Assembly: GCA_024639145.1 (NCBI GenBank)
Contig: JAHEIZ010000003.1
Location: 62,001 to 126,000, forward strand
Length of the DNA: 64,000 nucleotides
Source: Actinomycetes bacterium
Lineage (GTDB): Bacteria > Actinomycetota > Actinomycetes > S36-B12
Reading direction: 5' to 3'
Shown here: positions 44,659-52,678 of the stretch, piece by piece
Layout: the number at the start of each line of letters is the position of its first letter
Position numbering within the stretch: the stretch's first letter is position 1
The notes under the pieces: model-generated
The model's input: only the letters and a program-made list of their open reading frames with translations
Databases searched by the model: none
What the model was told of the DNA's origin: nothing
Made by a program: the position numbers and the translations under genes

Positions 44659-45786
44659 GTGAAGAACACCGCCGCCCCGCGACTGGTGGGCCTGGACCTG
44701 GGCTCCTCCGGGCTACGTGCGGTCGAGGCCCGTCATGGTCGTGACGGCTGGCGCATCGTGAAGGTCGCCGAGACCGAGCTTCCGGTCGGTGCCATCCACG
44801 CCGGACTCATCGTGGATCAGCCAGCAGTAAGCAAGGCCCTGAAGCGCCTGTGGCGCGCGGGCAGGTTCAGTACCCGCAAGGTGGCCGCTGCCATGAGTGA
44901 TGCGGGAGTGATCACGCGCCAGGTGGACCTTCCCTGGATGCCGGCCGAGGACTTCCGGTCAGCATTGAAGTACCAGGTGGTCGATGCCCTGCCGGTGGAT
45001 CTCGCGACAGTGGAGCTCGACTACCAGCCACTTTCCGAGTTCTCGGTCCCCGACGGACACGGGCACTCCACCGACATGCTCCAGGTGCTGCTCGTAGCGA
45101 CGCCTACGGAAGCCGTGACCGACCTATGCGCGGCCCTCATCGCCGCACGTCTTGAACCCGTCCAGGCCGACACCTCGGCATTCGCCCTGATCCGGTCAGC
45201 GTGCGGCGGACGCTTGCAGGATTCGGATGAGTGCACGGCACTCATCGACATCGGGGCCGATGTGGTCACCGTTATCGTGCAGCAGGCCGGTCGCCCTCTC
45301 TTCATCCGTTCCATTCCCGGGCAAGGCGGCGAGATGGCTACGCTGACCGTCGCCTCAGCCATGGGGATGGATCTGGATCAGGCCCGCGACCTGGTGATCG
45401 CGACAGGGCTCAATGGCCCACCGCCCGTGATCACTCCCGTCGCGGAGTCCAATGTCTTCGGCCTGCTCGCCAGCGCTGGGGAGACTCCTATCGACGTAAC
45501 CACCTCCCGCGCGATGGCACTCATCAACCCGTGGGCCACAACTCTCGTCGGAGCAATTCGCGATTCGCTCGACTACTTCCACGCCGCGGGCGGAGCACGC
45601 GTATCCCGGCTCGTCCTGACCGGTCGCACCGCCGAGCTCAACGGCCTGTCCGAGCGCATCACCACCGAACTGCGCATACCGGTCTCACTGCTCGATCCCT
45701 TTGACGGCCTTGTGCGCGCTCGCCGTGTCACGGATGTCAACTCGCGGCCCTACGCCGTCGCCACCGGCCTGGCCATGGGGGCCTGA
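44659..45786 (+). CDS. pilM: Pilus assembly ATPase-like protein PilM
   Basis: A 375-residue actin-like protein. VGLDLGSSGLRAVEA is the phosphate-1 motif, LIDIGADVVTVIV phosphate-2, and RLVLTGRTAELNGL the adenosine region. PilM binds PilN inside the cell and forms the inner alignment complex. Without PilP and PilQ this fits a Gram-positive machine. It diverges from pilT2. Confidence 0.92.
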   Translation: MKNTAAPRLVGLDLGSSGLRAVEARHGRDGWRIVKVAETELPVGAIHAGLIVDQPAVSKALKRLWRAGRFSTRKVAAAMSDAGVITRQVDLPWMPAEDFRSALKYQVVDALPVDLATVELDYQPLSEFSVPDGHGHSTDMLQVLLVATPTEAVTDLCAALIAARLEPVQADTSAFALIRSACGGRLQDSDECTALIDIGADVVTVIVQQAGRPLFIRSIPGQGGEMATLTVASAMGMDLDQARDLVIATGLNGPPPVITPVAESNVFGLLASAGETPIDVTTSRAMALINPWATTLVGAIRDSLDYFHAAGGARVSRLVLTGRTAELNGLSERITTELRIPVSLLDPFDGLVRARRVTDVNSRPYAVATGLAMGA

Positions 45787-45787
45787 C

Positions 45788-46624
45788 ATGGCGAAGAGCA
45801 AAAGGTCAGAGTCGACGCCGTTCTGGAAGATGGAACTCGGGAAGAAGAAGGCCGCCTCCATCGAGGTCGAGCATCCGGAGTTCGAACGAGCACTGCCTCG
45901 TGTGAACCTCATTCCGGTCAGCGTGCGCGAGTCGATTTCCGTGCGCAAGATCAGGCGCGGCTACGTCTTCGGTTTCCTCGGAATCCTGGTGGCAGTCACG
46001 CTCATCTGGCTCATGCAAAATGGCTCGATTCTCGAGCAGGAAGCACGTCTGACCTCGGCGCAGAACGAGAGCAATGCGATCAGCAATCAGGTCAAGGCGC
46101 TGGCGCCTGTCGAGCAGCTCTATCAGCAGATCACCACGCAGGAAGCCTTCATCACCGACGCCGTGGCCTCGGAGGCACTCACCTCGAGCCTGCTCGAGCA
46201 GTTGCGCGCAGTCGCCGGCCCCAGCGTCGACTACTCAAGCATCTCGGTGAGCTTCACCGGAATTCCGAAGCCGGAGCTCAGTGCACACCCCGAAACCGCC
46301 CTCAACGAATGCCCCAATGCCGACCCCTTCGGCAAGGACATCACGGTCGGATGTCTCACCTTCAGCGCGCAGGCTCCGACACGGGCCGACGTGTCCAAGT
46401 TCTTGGTTCGTGCCGAGAGGAATACCTTCCTCGTCGGGCCATATGTCACGGCGAGCACGATCACCCAGGATGCCGATGGGAACAACAAGCTGAACTTCAG
46501 CGGATCGGCGGGAATTTCGCTCGATGCCCTGCGCACCTCCTTAACCACCGAGCAGATCGCCGCCCTGCGCGAAGCCGCGCTGGCAAAGACGGGCGAAGCG
46601 GTCGCGGATCCGACGGCGAAGTGA
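45788..46624 (+). CDS. pilN: Pilus assembly protein PilN
   Basis: A 278-residue bitopic protein. The N-terminal PilM-binding motif is LPRVNLIPVSV near residue 37, one membrane segment follows (YVFGFLGILVAVTLIWLM), then a coiled coil and an extracellular ferredoxin-like domain. The ATG at 45788 lies one base after the pilM stop; the track start is 29 codons too early. Confidence 0.9.
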   Translation: MAKSKRSESTPFWKMELGKKKAASIEVEHPEFERALPRVNLIPVSVRESISVRKIRRGYVFGFLGILVAVTLIWLMQNGSILEQEARLTSAQNESNAISNQVKALAPVEQLYQQITTQEAFITDAVASEALTSSLLEQLRAVAGPSVDYSSISVSFTGIPKPELSAHPETALNECPNADPFGKDITVGCLTFSAQAPTRADVSKFLVRAERNTFLVGPYVTASTITQDADGNNKLNFSGSAGISLDALRTSLTTEQIAALREAALAKTGEAVADPTAK

Positions 46625-46628
46625 CGAC

Positions 46629-47330
46629 ATGAGCGAACATCGCAAGCGGAACAATCTCCTCGCCGGCGGAGCGATCCTGGCCGTTGCCACCGGGGCAACG
46701 TGGTTATTCGTGCTGTCGCCGAGACTCTCGACAACTTCGGATCTCGAGGCGCAGACGTCCACCGTCGAGGCATCGATCATCGCCCAGCAGCATCACCTTC
46801 GCGAGCTCAACACCATGGTCAAGGATGCGCCGGAGGCTGCCCGCCGAGTGCAGAGCCTGCTCTCGCGCATGCCTCAGCAGGCCGACCTGCCCTCGCTGTT
46901 CACGCAGATCACGTCCGTCGCGAAGAAGGCGGGAATCTCGGCCCAGGATGTCTCGGCGATCACCCCATCAGTGCCGGTGCCGATCGACGCCGCGAAACAG
47001 GGCCAAGGGCTCGTCTCGGATGCGCAGCAGTCCCCCGAGCGCACTCGAGTCCAGGTTGCGAAGCTCGACCTCAGCATGACCGTCGTCGCGAATGCCGATC
47101 AGCTACAGCGCTTCCTGCGCGGCCTGGAACAGCTCGACCGTGATTTCCTGGTGACCGGGGTAAATGTCGCCGCTGATCCATCCGACCCGCAGGGCCAGAA
47201 GCAGTCAGCCACGGTCACTGCCACGACTTTTGTCTTGCAGTCGCAACTGCCAAACCTTGAGAAGAACGTGAATGACCTGCTCGCGCAGGTGAAGGCAGAC
47301 TCGACTGCCGCAGTCACCTCTACGCCGTAG
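46629..47330 (+). CDS. pilO: Pilus assembly protein PilO
   Basis: A 233-residue bitopic protein with a membrane segment at residues 10-30, a coiled coil (residues 38-75) and the PilO core with LPSLFTQITSVAKKAGI and LQRFLRGLEQLDRDFLVTGV. It pairs with PilN outside the membrane. Its end overlaps the converging 267-residue gene by 11 bases. Confidence 0.88.
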   Translation: MSEHRKRNNLLAGGAILAVATGATWLFVLSPRLSTTSDLEAQTSTVEASIIAQQHHLRELNTMVKDAPEAARRVQSLLSRMPQQADLPSLFTQITSVAKKAGISAQDVSAITPSVPVPIDAAKQGQGLVSDAQQSPERTRVQVAKLDLSMTVVANADQLQRFLRGLEQLDRDFLVTGVNVAADPSDPQGQKQSATVTATTFVLQSQLPNLEKNVNDLLAQVKADSTAAVTSTP

Positions 47331-48123
47331 GTATCCACGTGCGAGCAAGCCGCGCGCCATCACCTGAGCCCACGCTTGCCACGAGCGTCTGACGCACGAG
47401 TGAGACAGCCTGGCCGAAGTCATCGGGTACGCCGGCGAGTCGTGTCAACGCCGCAACGGCGAGATCCCAGCGCACCTGAACCGTGAGAAGTGCGGTGTCG
47501 CCGATGGCCAGGGCTGACTCGACCAAATAGGCCTCCAGGGTGAGCATGTCGGCCTCGTAGGCGGCGGAGATCGCGCCGTTGATATCGCCGCGCACGCGAT
47601 CTGCCAGTGCATCGCGCATGCGTTCCTCGGCGTCTGCCCGTCGCTGGGCGATGAAAATCCCCGCGCGCAATCCGCCGAGTCGAGCCTGACAGGCCTCGCG
47701 TAGCCGATCGGGAGTCGGTGCCTCGAACGATGCCAGGTGATCGAGGCTGCTGAATCTCGCACCGATGTCGTCGGCGAGATCCTCGTCGACCGCCTCGAGC
47801 ATGCGTGAGCGCATGCTCTCGATGAGATCGCGCGCCGAGGCGAATGCACCTGCACCGCGCTCCAGGCTCTCACGCAATGCTCGGGCTAGTCGATCACCGA
47901 GTGCAAAGAAGGGGGTCTGCGGCGAGTGGGTGACGACAACGATTCGTTCCCACGCCACGGCCTGGACAGTGGCAACATCCCCGGCCCAGGTGCAGAGGAC
48001 CGCGTTCGAGATATCCCCCTGTTCCGCATAGGTCACGGACATCGGAGTGAGAACGTGCACTCGTTGGAGGAGATCGGCGTAGATCTCCTCGGCCGAGATG
48101 TCGTCGTCATGCACACCGTTCAC
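47320..48123 (-). CDS. Unknown protein of the pilus locus
   Basis: A 267-residue, mainly helical soluble protein. The first part (residues 10-100) has mixed strands; the rest is long helices rich in Arg and Ala. GGAGG precedes the GTG. It follows the pilX-like gene by 51 bases on the same strand, so it may be part of the minor-pilin operon. No family was recognised. Confidence 0.6.
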   Translation of the reverse strand: MNGVHDDDISAEEIYADLLQRVHVLTPMSVTYAEQGDISNAVLCTWAGDVATVQAVAWERIVVVTHSPQTPFFALGDRLARALRESLERGAGAFASARDLIESMRSRMLEAVDEDLADDIGARFSSLDHLASFEAPTPDRLREACQARLGGLRAGIFIAQRRADAEERMRDALADRVRGDINGAISAAYEADMLTLEAYLVESALAIGDTALLTVQVRWDLAVAALTRLAGVPDDFGQAVSLVRQTLVASVGSGDGARLARTWIPTA

Positions 48124-48174
48124 CCTTGCCTCCGGCGCACAGTCTACGAAGGGGCTGAATGCCGCTAGCCCGCA

Positions 48175-50391
48175 TCAGGTGATCGTGATCGTGAGGTTCT
48201 GCGCCGCACGACTACCGTCGGGCTTGGTGACGATGTATTCGATGACTGTCTGCCCGACCGTCGAGGGCGCGAGGAATGAGATCTGGTTACCCACCACGGA
48301 CGCCGTACCGACACCTGCCTTGATTGCGGCACCCGTCAACTTGTTTCCGGCGATGTCATTAGCGAGCACGTTGTAGGTGCGCGTAGTCGAGCGCGCCTGC
48401 GTTCCCGAGTCAGCGACGAGCCCTGCGAGGGCAACCGGATCACGACGAATGCTCGTCTCGGAATACGCCTTCACCTTCCAAGGCTCATTGGAGAGCTCGA
48501 GCATGTACGGAGGAGGATCCTCCACCATGTATCGCTGGTCGTACTGATAGAACTTCTGGTACGCCGCTCCTCCGCCGCTGACGCCGACGGGGCACCGATA
48601 CTTCTGCCCGAGTGAGCCTCGCAGGTAAATGCCGCCCATATTCGACCCGTGCGTGGCGTCCTGCGAACCGAAGCACTGCGTGAGCACCACCGCCGCGAAG
48701 TTGTAGATCACGTTCTTGTTCTTCTGCCAGTTCCAGTCGGCGGTCTCGTTCGCAGAAGTGGTGTTCGCGTCAAGCGGGCGATACGCATACAGGAAGCGGT
48801 AGGGCACGAGACCAAGCATGTTGTTCGAGGTGAGCGGCGGCACCCCGTAATCCGCCGCTGCGGTGTTCGTCTTATTCGTATCGCTGGAGTCGATGACCGG
48901 ACCGGTAAGGGCGATGTCGTGCTCGGTCGCGATCGTGACTGCACCAGTGAACTCGCCCTGGACGAACACGTCACCCGCATCGCAGTCGTACCACCCCGGA
49001 TCGCTGCCGAACTTTTCTGAGGGGAATCCCTTCTTGCCCGTATACGAGGAGTTGAAGAGTTCCGTCTGCTCGGCGGCGGCCGGAATGATGAATGGGTAGC
49101 TATTCACGTTGGTCGCGTTCTTCTTCAGGCACGCCGCCGAGGTGCCGGCGACCCAACGGTTGGCGTCACCCACGGGCGGACTGAGGGTGCCCTGCACGTA
49201 GACGACTCCGTTGAAGCCAGCCGCCTTCATCGCACCGAGATCCAAGGTGATAGTCGGCTGCACGGCAGGTGTCGCGGGATTCGCATACAAGGACGTACCG
49301 CCGCACATGCTCGTGGTGGCGCGAGTCGACGGACTCGTCACGGCCATCGTGCCGTCAGCACGGAATCGAATTCGGGTGGGCCCGGTGAAGACGCAGCCCT
49401 TATCCATCGCGAGTTCGCGCATGCGGCTGTTCGATGCGGGAATCTCGAGCACGGTGTCATAGGTCGGATTCCAGAGCTTGCCGGTCTGGCTTCCGCTGAG
49501 TTCGGTGGCCTTGTAGGTGGTTCCGGACCCCCAGGCACCGCTCGTGTTCGAGCTCACGTCACTCGTATTGATCCATCGCATGCCCTCCGGGCAGCCGGCC
49601 ACGCCTGTCGTCACCGGTGGGCACGATGTCGTGATGGCACCGTCGAATACGGCCGTGGAGTTTCCGCCGGTCGACAGCGGATCAATATTCGGGATTGCGC
49701 TCGACAGGTACCAGACGTCATTGGTGTGAATTCGACCCTTGATGCGCTCGGTGTTGTAGATGCCCGCCCACCGGCAGAAGTTTGAGTTTCGGTGAATGCC
49801 ATTGAGCGGGCTGGTGCCGGTCTTGCTCACCTGCCCGGCGGCAGCCCACCGTCGATTCGTGCACAGTTCGGCCGCGACTGTCGGATCGGCATAGGCACCC
49901 GGAAGGCTGGGAGCCATCGACTCGATGTCGCTGATATAGACGTAGTCGAGGGTCGAGCGCTTGGTCAGCACGGCCTCGACCGTGCGCGTGACACCGTCAA
50001 CTTTGCCGGTCGAGGAGATCCGAAGCTCACCCGCGACAAGGGCGCGACTCGTGTCGATCGAGTACGTGAACTGCCCCTGACCTGCTCCGCCCGGAACATC
50101 AGCCCAGCCGGTCAATGCGGGATTCGACGAGTCAGGCGCGCGCAGGAAGTAGCGATTGTCGACGAGCAGCCGGGCGCGATAGTCATCAACGCCCGCCTCT
50201 GCGGCGGCCTGCGCGGCAAAGGATTTCTCGCTCCTGTCGGACGGACGCACAGCATTGATCGTGGCCTGCGCCAGAACCAGCGAGAGTGCCACGAGAGCCA
50301 TGCACCCGATGATCACGATGATCAGGGCCGAGCCATCATCCGGACTCGCAGCGGTGCGGTGGCGCATTCGCCCGAGGACACGACTCATCAT
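48175..50391 (-). CDS. Large PilX-like minor pilin / tip adhesin
   Basis: A 738-residue protein, several times the length of usual PilX. A short leader (SPDDG) is followed by a pilin-like helix SALIIVIIGCMALVALSLVL that lacks the usual Glu at position 5. A long cysteine-containing beta-rich region of about 580 residues follows. The last 80 residues, RTYNVLANDIAGNKLTG to the end, look like a cadherin-like/Ig-like domain. The first ATG of ATGATG at 50391 overlaps the pilW stop. It probably sits at the pilus tip. Confidence 0.75.
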   Translation of the reverse strand: MMSRVLGRMRHRTAASPDDGSALIIVIIGCMALVALSLVLAQATINAVRPSDRSEKSFAAQAAAEAGVDDYRARLLVDNRYFLRAPDSSNPALTGWADVPGGAGQGQFTYSIDTSRALVAGELRISSTGKVDGVTRTVEAVLTKRSTLDYVYISDIESMAPSLPGAYADPTVAAELCTNRRWAAAGQVSKTGTSPLNGIHRNSNFCRWAGIYNTERIKGRIHTNDVWYLSSAIPNIDPLSTGGNSTAVFDGAITTSCPPVTTGVAGCPEGMRWINTSDVSSNTSGAWGSGTTYKATELSGSQTGKLWNPTYDTVLEIPASNSRMRELAMDKGCVFTGPTRIRFRADGTMAVTSPSTRATTSMCGGTSLYANPATPAVQPTITLDLGAMKAAGFNGVVYVQGTLSPPVGDANRWVAGTSAACLKKNATNVNSYPFIIPAAAEQTELFNSSYTGKKGFPSEKFGSDPGWYDCDAGDVFVQGEFTGAVTIATEHDIALTGPVIDSSDTNKTNTAAADYGVPPLTSNNMLGLVPYRFLYAYRPLDANTTSANETADWNWQKNKNVIYNFAAVVLTQCFGSQDATHGSNMGGIYLRGSLGQKYRCPVGVSGGGAAYQKFYQYDQRYMVEDPPPYMLELSNEPWKVKAYSETSIRRDPVALAGLVADSGTQARSTTRTYNVLANDIAGNKLTGAAIKAGVGTASVVGNQISFLAPSTVGQTVIEYIVTKPDGSRAAQNLTITIT

Positions 50392-51098
50392 GACTGTCCG
50401 TTCGCGAGGATGACCTTCTGCGCCACGGACTGTGTCGCGGAAGTACCCCCGATGGTGAACTGCACGGCACGAAGCGTGGCAATCTGCGCTGCCGTGAGGG
50501 TGCCGTTGACGGGGGGGACGAGCTCGACCATCGGCGGGGAAGGAATACCTGCCGTGGGCGTTCCGGCCTTGAAGTACCTCACGCTCAGAGTCGGCGTATT
50601 GGTCGTGCTCACCGGCACGAGCAGTCGCGTCGTGCACGTGGTATCCGCCGGCAGAGCGCGGCAGCCGTTGTTCACCGCCGCCGTGTAGATCGGGCGTCCG
50701 GTCGTCATGTCAGGTGCCCACGTCGACGTGACGATGCCCTTCGCCGTCTTGGTCAGGGTGACCTTGTACGGAACTCGATCGGCCTTGCCGGCACCCGCGA
50801 AGGTGTAGAAGGTCACCACGGGCTGACCAGCCACGGTGCCTGCGTAGTCGAATGAGGGCACGATCGGCGAGTTCGCATAGGGGTTGTCGGCATACCGAAT
50901 GAGGCGGGATATCCATTCGGATGCGTTCTGCTGCTCCTGCTGCACGGAATTGCGGCCAGTGGTGTCACGAATACTGCGCACGCCACTGATCATGAAGATC
51001 GACGTGAGGATCATCAGCAGGCTGAAAATGCCCATCGCCACGATCAATTCGATCAGCGTGATTCCGTCGTCCTTGCCGTTCATGACGTCATGGCTCAT
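50388..51098 (-). CDS. PilW-like minor prepilin
   Basis: A 236-residue prepilin with the leader end KDDG, mature ITLIELIVAMGIFSLLMILTSIF with Glu5, and a beta-rich C-terminal domain with a cysteine pair (NGCRALPADTTC). It overlaps pilV and pilX-like genes by four bases each. Minor pilins of this kind prime pilus assembly. Confidence 0.85.
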   Translation of the reverse strand: MSHDVMNGKDDGITLIELIVAMGIFSLLMILTSIFMISGVRSIRDTTGRNSVQQEQQNASEWISRLIRYADNPYANSPIVPSFDYAGTVAGQPVVTFYTFAGAGKADRVPYKVTLTKTAKGIVTSTWAPDMTTGRPIYTAAVNNGCRALPADTTCTTRLLVPVSTTNTPTLSVRYFKAGTPTAGIPSPPMVELVPPVNGTLTAAQIATLRAVQFTIGGTSATQSVAQKVILANGQS

Positions 51099-52501
51099 GG
51101 CGTGCCACTTCCCGAGGGCGTAGCGGTCGGCGTCGGCGAGGGAGTCGGGATATCAAGGTTTGCAATCGGGAAACTCACCGTCACGCGAGCGCCCTTGGGA
51201 TCAGTCGGAATTCCCGTAGGAGTCGGAGTAGGAGTGGGAGTCGGTGATGCCGACGGGCTCGCCGAAGCGACAGGGGCGGGTTCAAGCGTGACGACCTGGT
51301 TGGCCCCGGGCGCGGCAGCGGAAGTCAGAGTCCACTTGCCGTAGGGAAGCTCGACCCGAAGGACGCCCGTGGAATCCGTCGAGCCAAGGTCATACGTCGG
51401 TGGCGTCTTGCAGGGGCCCGTGGCTTCGGCGGCCGGCGTGGCGCGCACGAGTGCGTTCGCCGGCAACCCGCGCACGCGCACCGTCACTGCGTTCACAGGC
51501 GCAACGGTCTTGGCTCCCGGCGTCACCGCGTACCAGGTGCGATTGATCGCCGTGGTTCGCGGAGCCGCGAAGCTCGCTGGGTCAGCGGCGATGCACGTAC
51601 CGAGCCACGCCTGGTAGCCGCCGACCGATGGCCACAGGCTGCTGACGGTCTTGGGATATGCCGTGACCGCGACCGGGGAAATTGCCAGGGGGTCGAGTCC
51701 CATCGAGAGTGGAATCCCGGCCGGAATCGGGAAGTCGGTCGTGGAAGACGTGAATTCCATCGATGACGCGGCGGCGTACTCGAATGACATGCGCGTTGTC
51801 TGCGCGGCCACGACGGCGCTCGTGATGGTGGTGCCGTTCACGATTCGCGGAACGTATCCGCCGCGATTGACCGTGACCTGCCAGGACGCACTCGGAGCGA
51901 GCTTCGGAACGAAGACGCAGCCATCAGGGCCGGTGATGAATGTCGACGTGGCACCGGCCGCCGCCACATCACGCACCTGCAGTGTCACGCCGCTGACGGG
52001 GTTCGCGCGCTCATCTGCGACCTTGATCGCGAGCTGTCCGGTGTCGATGAGCGAGGAGTCATCACCCGGCGCAATGATCGTGTCGCTCACCTGCGGGTCG
52101 GAGATCGTCGCGCCGGAGACTTCCACGTGCACGCGCATGTAAGCCTGGCCTGGTGCGGCAGCCTCGCACGCGTCGGTTGCCTGATTCAGTCCGACCCAAT
52201 TGCTCGTGGTCGAGATCGTGAACACACCCTCGGGTGTCGTAGTCGTGCTCGTCGTGTTTCCGATGGTGATGAAGTCCGTCCCGAGCTCTCGCTGCCGCTC
52301 GATCTCCGAGCGGGCCAGGTTCGAGGCGTAGACCCGATCGGAGTTCTCGCGCACGGTGCGAATCGCGGTGATGAGGATGCCGACTGTCGCCGTGGCCGTG
52401 AGGGCAAAGACCAAGGTCGCGACAAGGATCTCGACGAGTGTGAATCCCTCGTCACCTGACGGCGCGCCCTGCCGCTCGAGGTCGGCCCTGCTCCCGTTCA
52501 C
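51095..52501 (-). CDS. PilV-like minor prepilin with a carboxypeptidase-regulatory-like domain
   Basis: A 468-residue prepilin. The leader ends GDEG and the mature part starts FTLVEILVATLVFALTATAT. Around residues 160-250 a CarboxypepD-reg-like domain is seen (IKVADERANPVSGVTLQVRD). The C-terminus has a PTPTPTPT stretch and a second Pro/Ser-rich tail. The GTG at 52501 with GGAGGG six bases upstream is the start, 87 codons inside the track ORF. It leads the pilV-W-X operon. Confidence 0.82.
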   Translation of the reverse strand: MNGSRADLERQGAPSGDEGFTLVEILVATLVFALTATATVGILITAIRTVRENSDRVYASNLARSEIERQRELGTDFITIGNTTSTTTTPEGVFTISTTSNWVGLNQATDACEAAAPGQAYMRVHVEVSGATISDPQVSDTIIAPGDDSSLIDTGQLAIKVADERANPVSGVTLQVRDVAAAGATSTFITGPDGCVFVPKLAPSASWQVTVNRGGYVPRIVNGTTITSAVVAAQTTRMSFEYAAASSMEFTSSTTDFPIPAGIPLSMGLDPLAISPVAVTAYPKTVSSLWPSVGGYQAWLGTCIAADPASFAAPRTTAINRTWYAVTPGAKTVAPVNAVTVRVRGLPANALVRATPAAEATGPCKTPPTYDLGSTDSTGVLRVELPYGKWTLTSAAAPGANQVVTLEPAPVASASPSASPTPTPTPTPTGIPTDPKGARVTVSFPIANLDIPTPSPTPTATPSGSGTP

Positions 52502-52547
52502 CGAACTCCCTCCGCGCACGCAGATATCGGGGAATCTCCCCAGAGGG

Positions 52548-52555
52548 GTATCGGC
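52548..52555 (-). promoter_or_regulatory. FliA/WhiG-like -10 box GCCGATAC, pilV operon
   Basis: GCCGATACCCCT lies 46 bases before the pilV GTG. Its core is identical to the box of operon E. Confidence 0.45.
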
Positions 52556-52666
52556 TGAGGCCCGCGTGGAAGGTCGGCTGCCGGGCTGCAATTCCGACCC
52601 ATATGTCGCATTTATCCGACACGGGTGTGGCGGGTGGGGTGATGGCCAGGGACAGCACAGGCGAGG

Positions 52667-52672
52667 TACCGT
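52667..52672 (+). promoter_or_regulatory. -10 hexamer TACCGT for a leaderless gene
   Basis: TACCGT is followed by six bases and the ATG at 52679. This is a housekeeping-type element, unlike the FliA-like boxes of the pilus operons. Confidence 0.5.
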
Positions 52673-52678
52673 CAGTCC

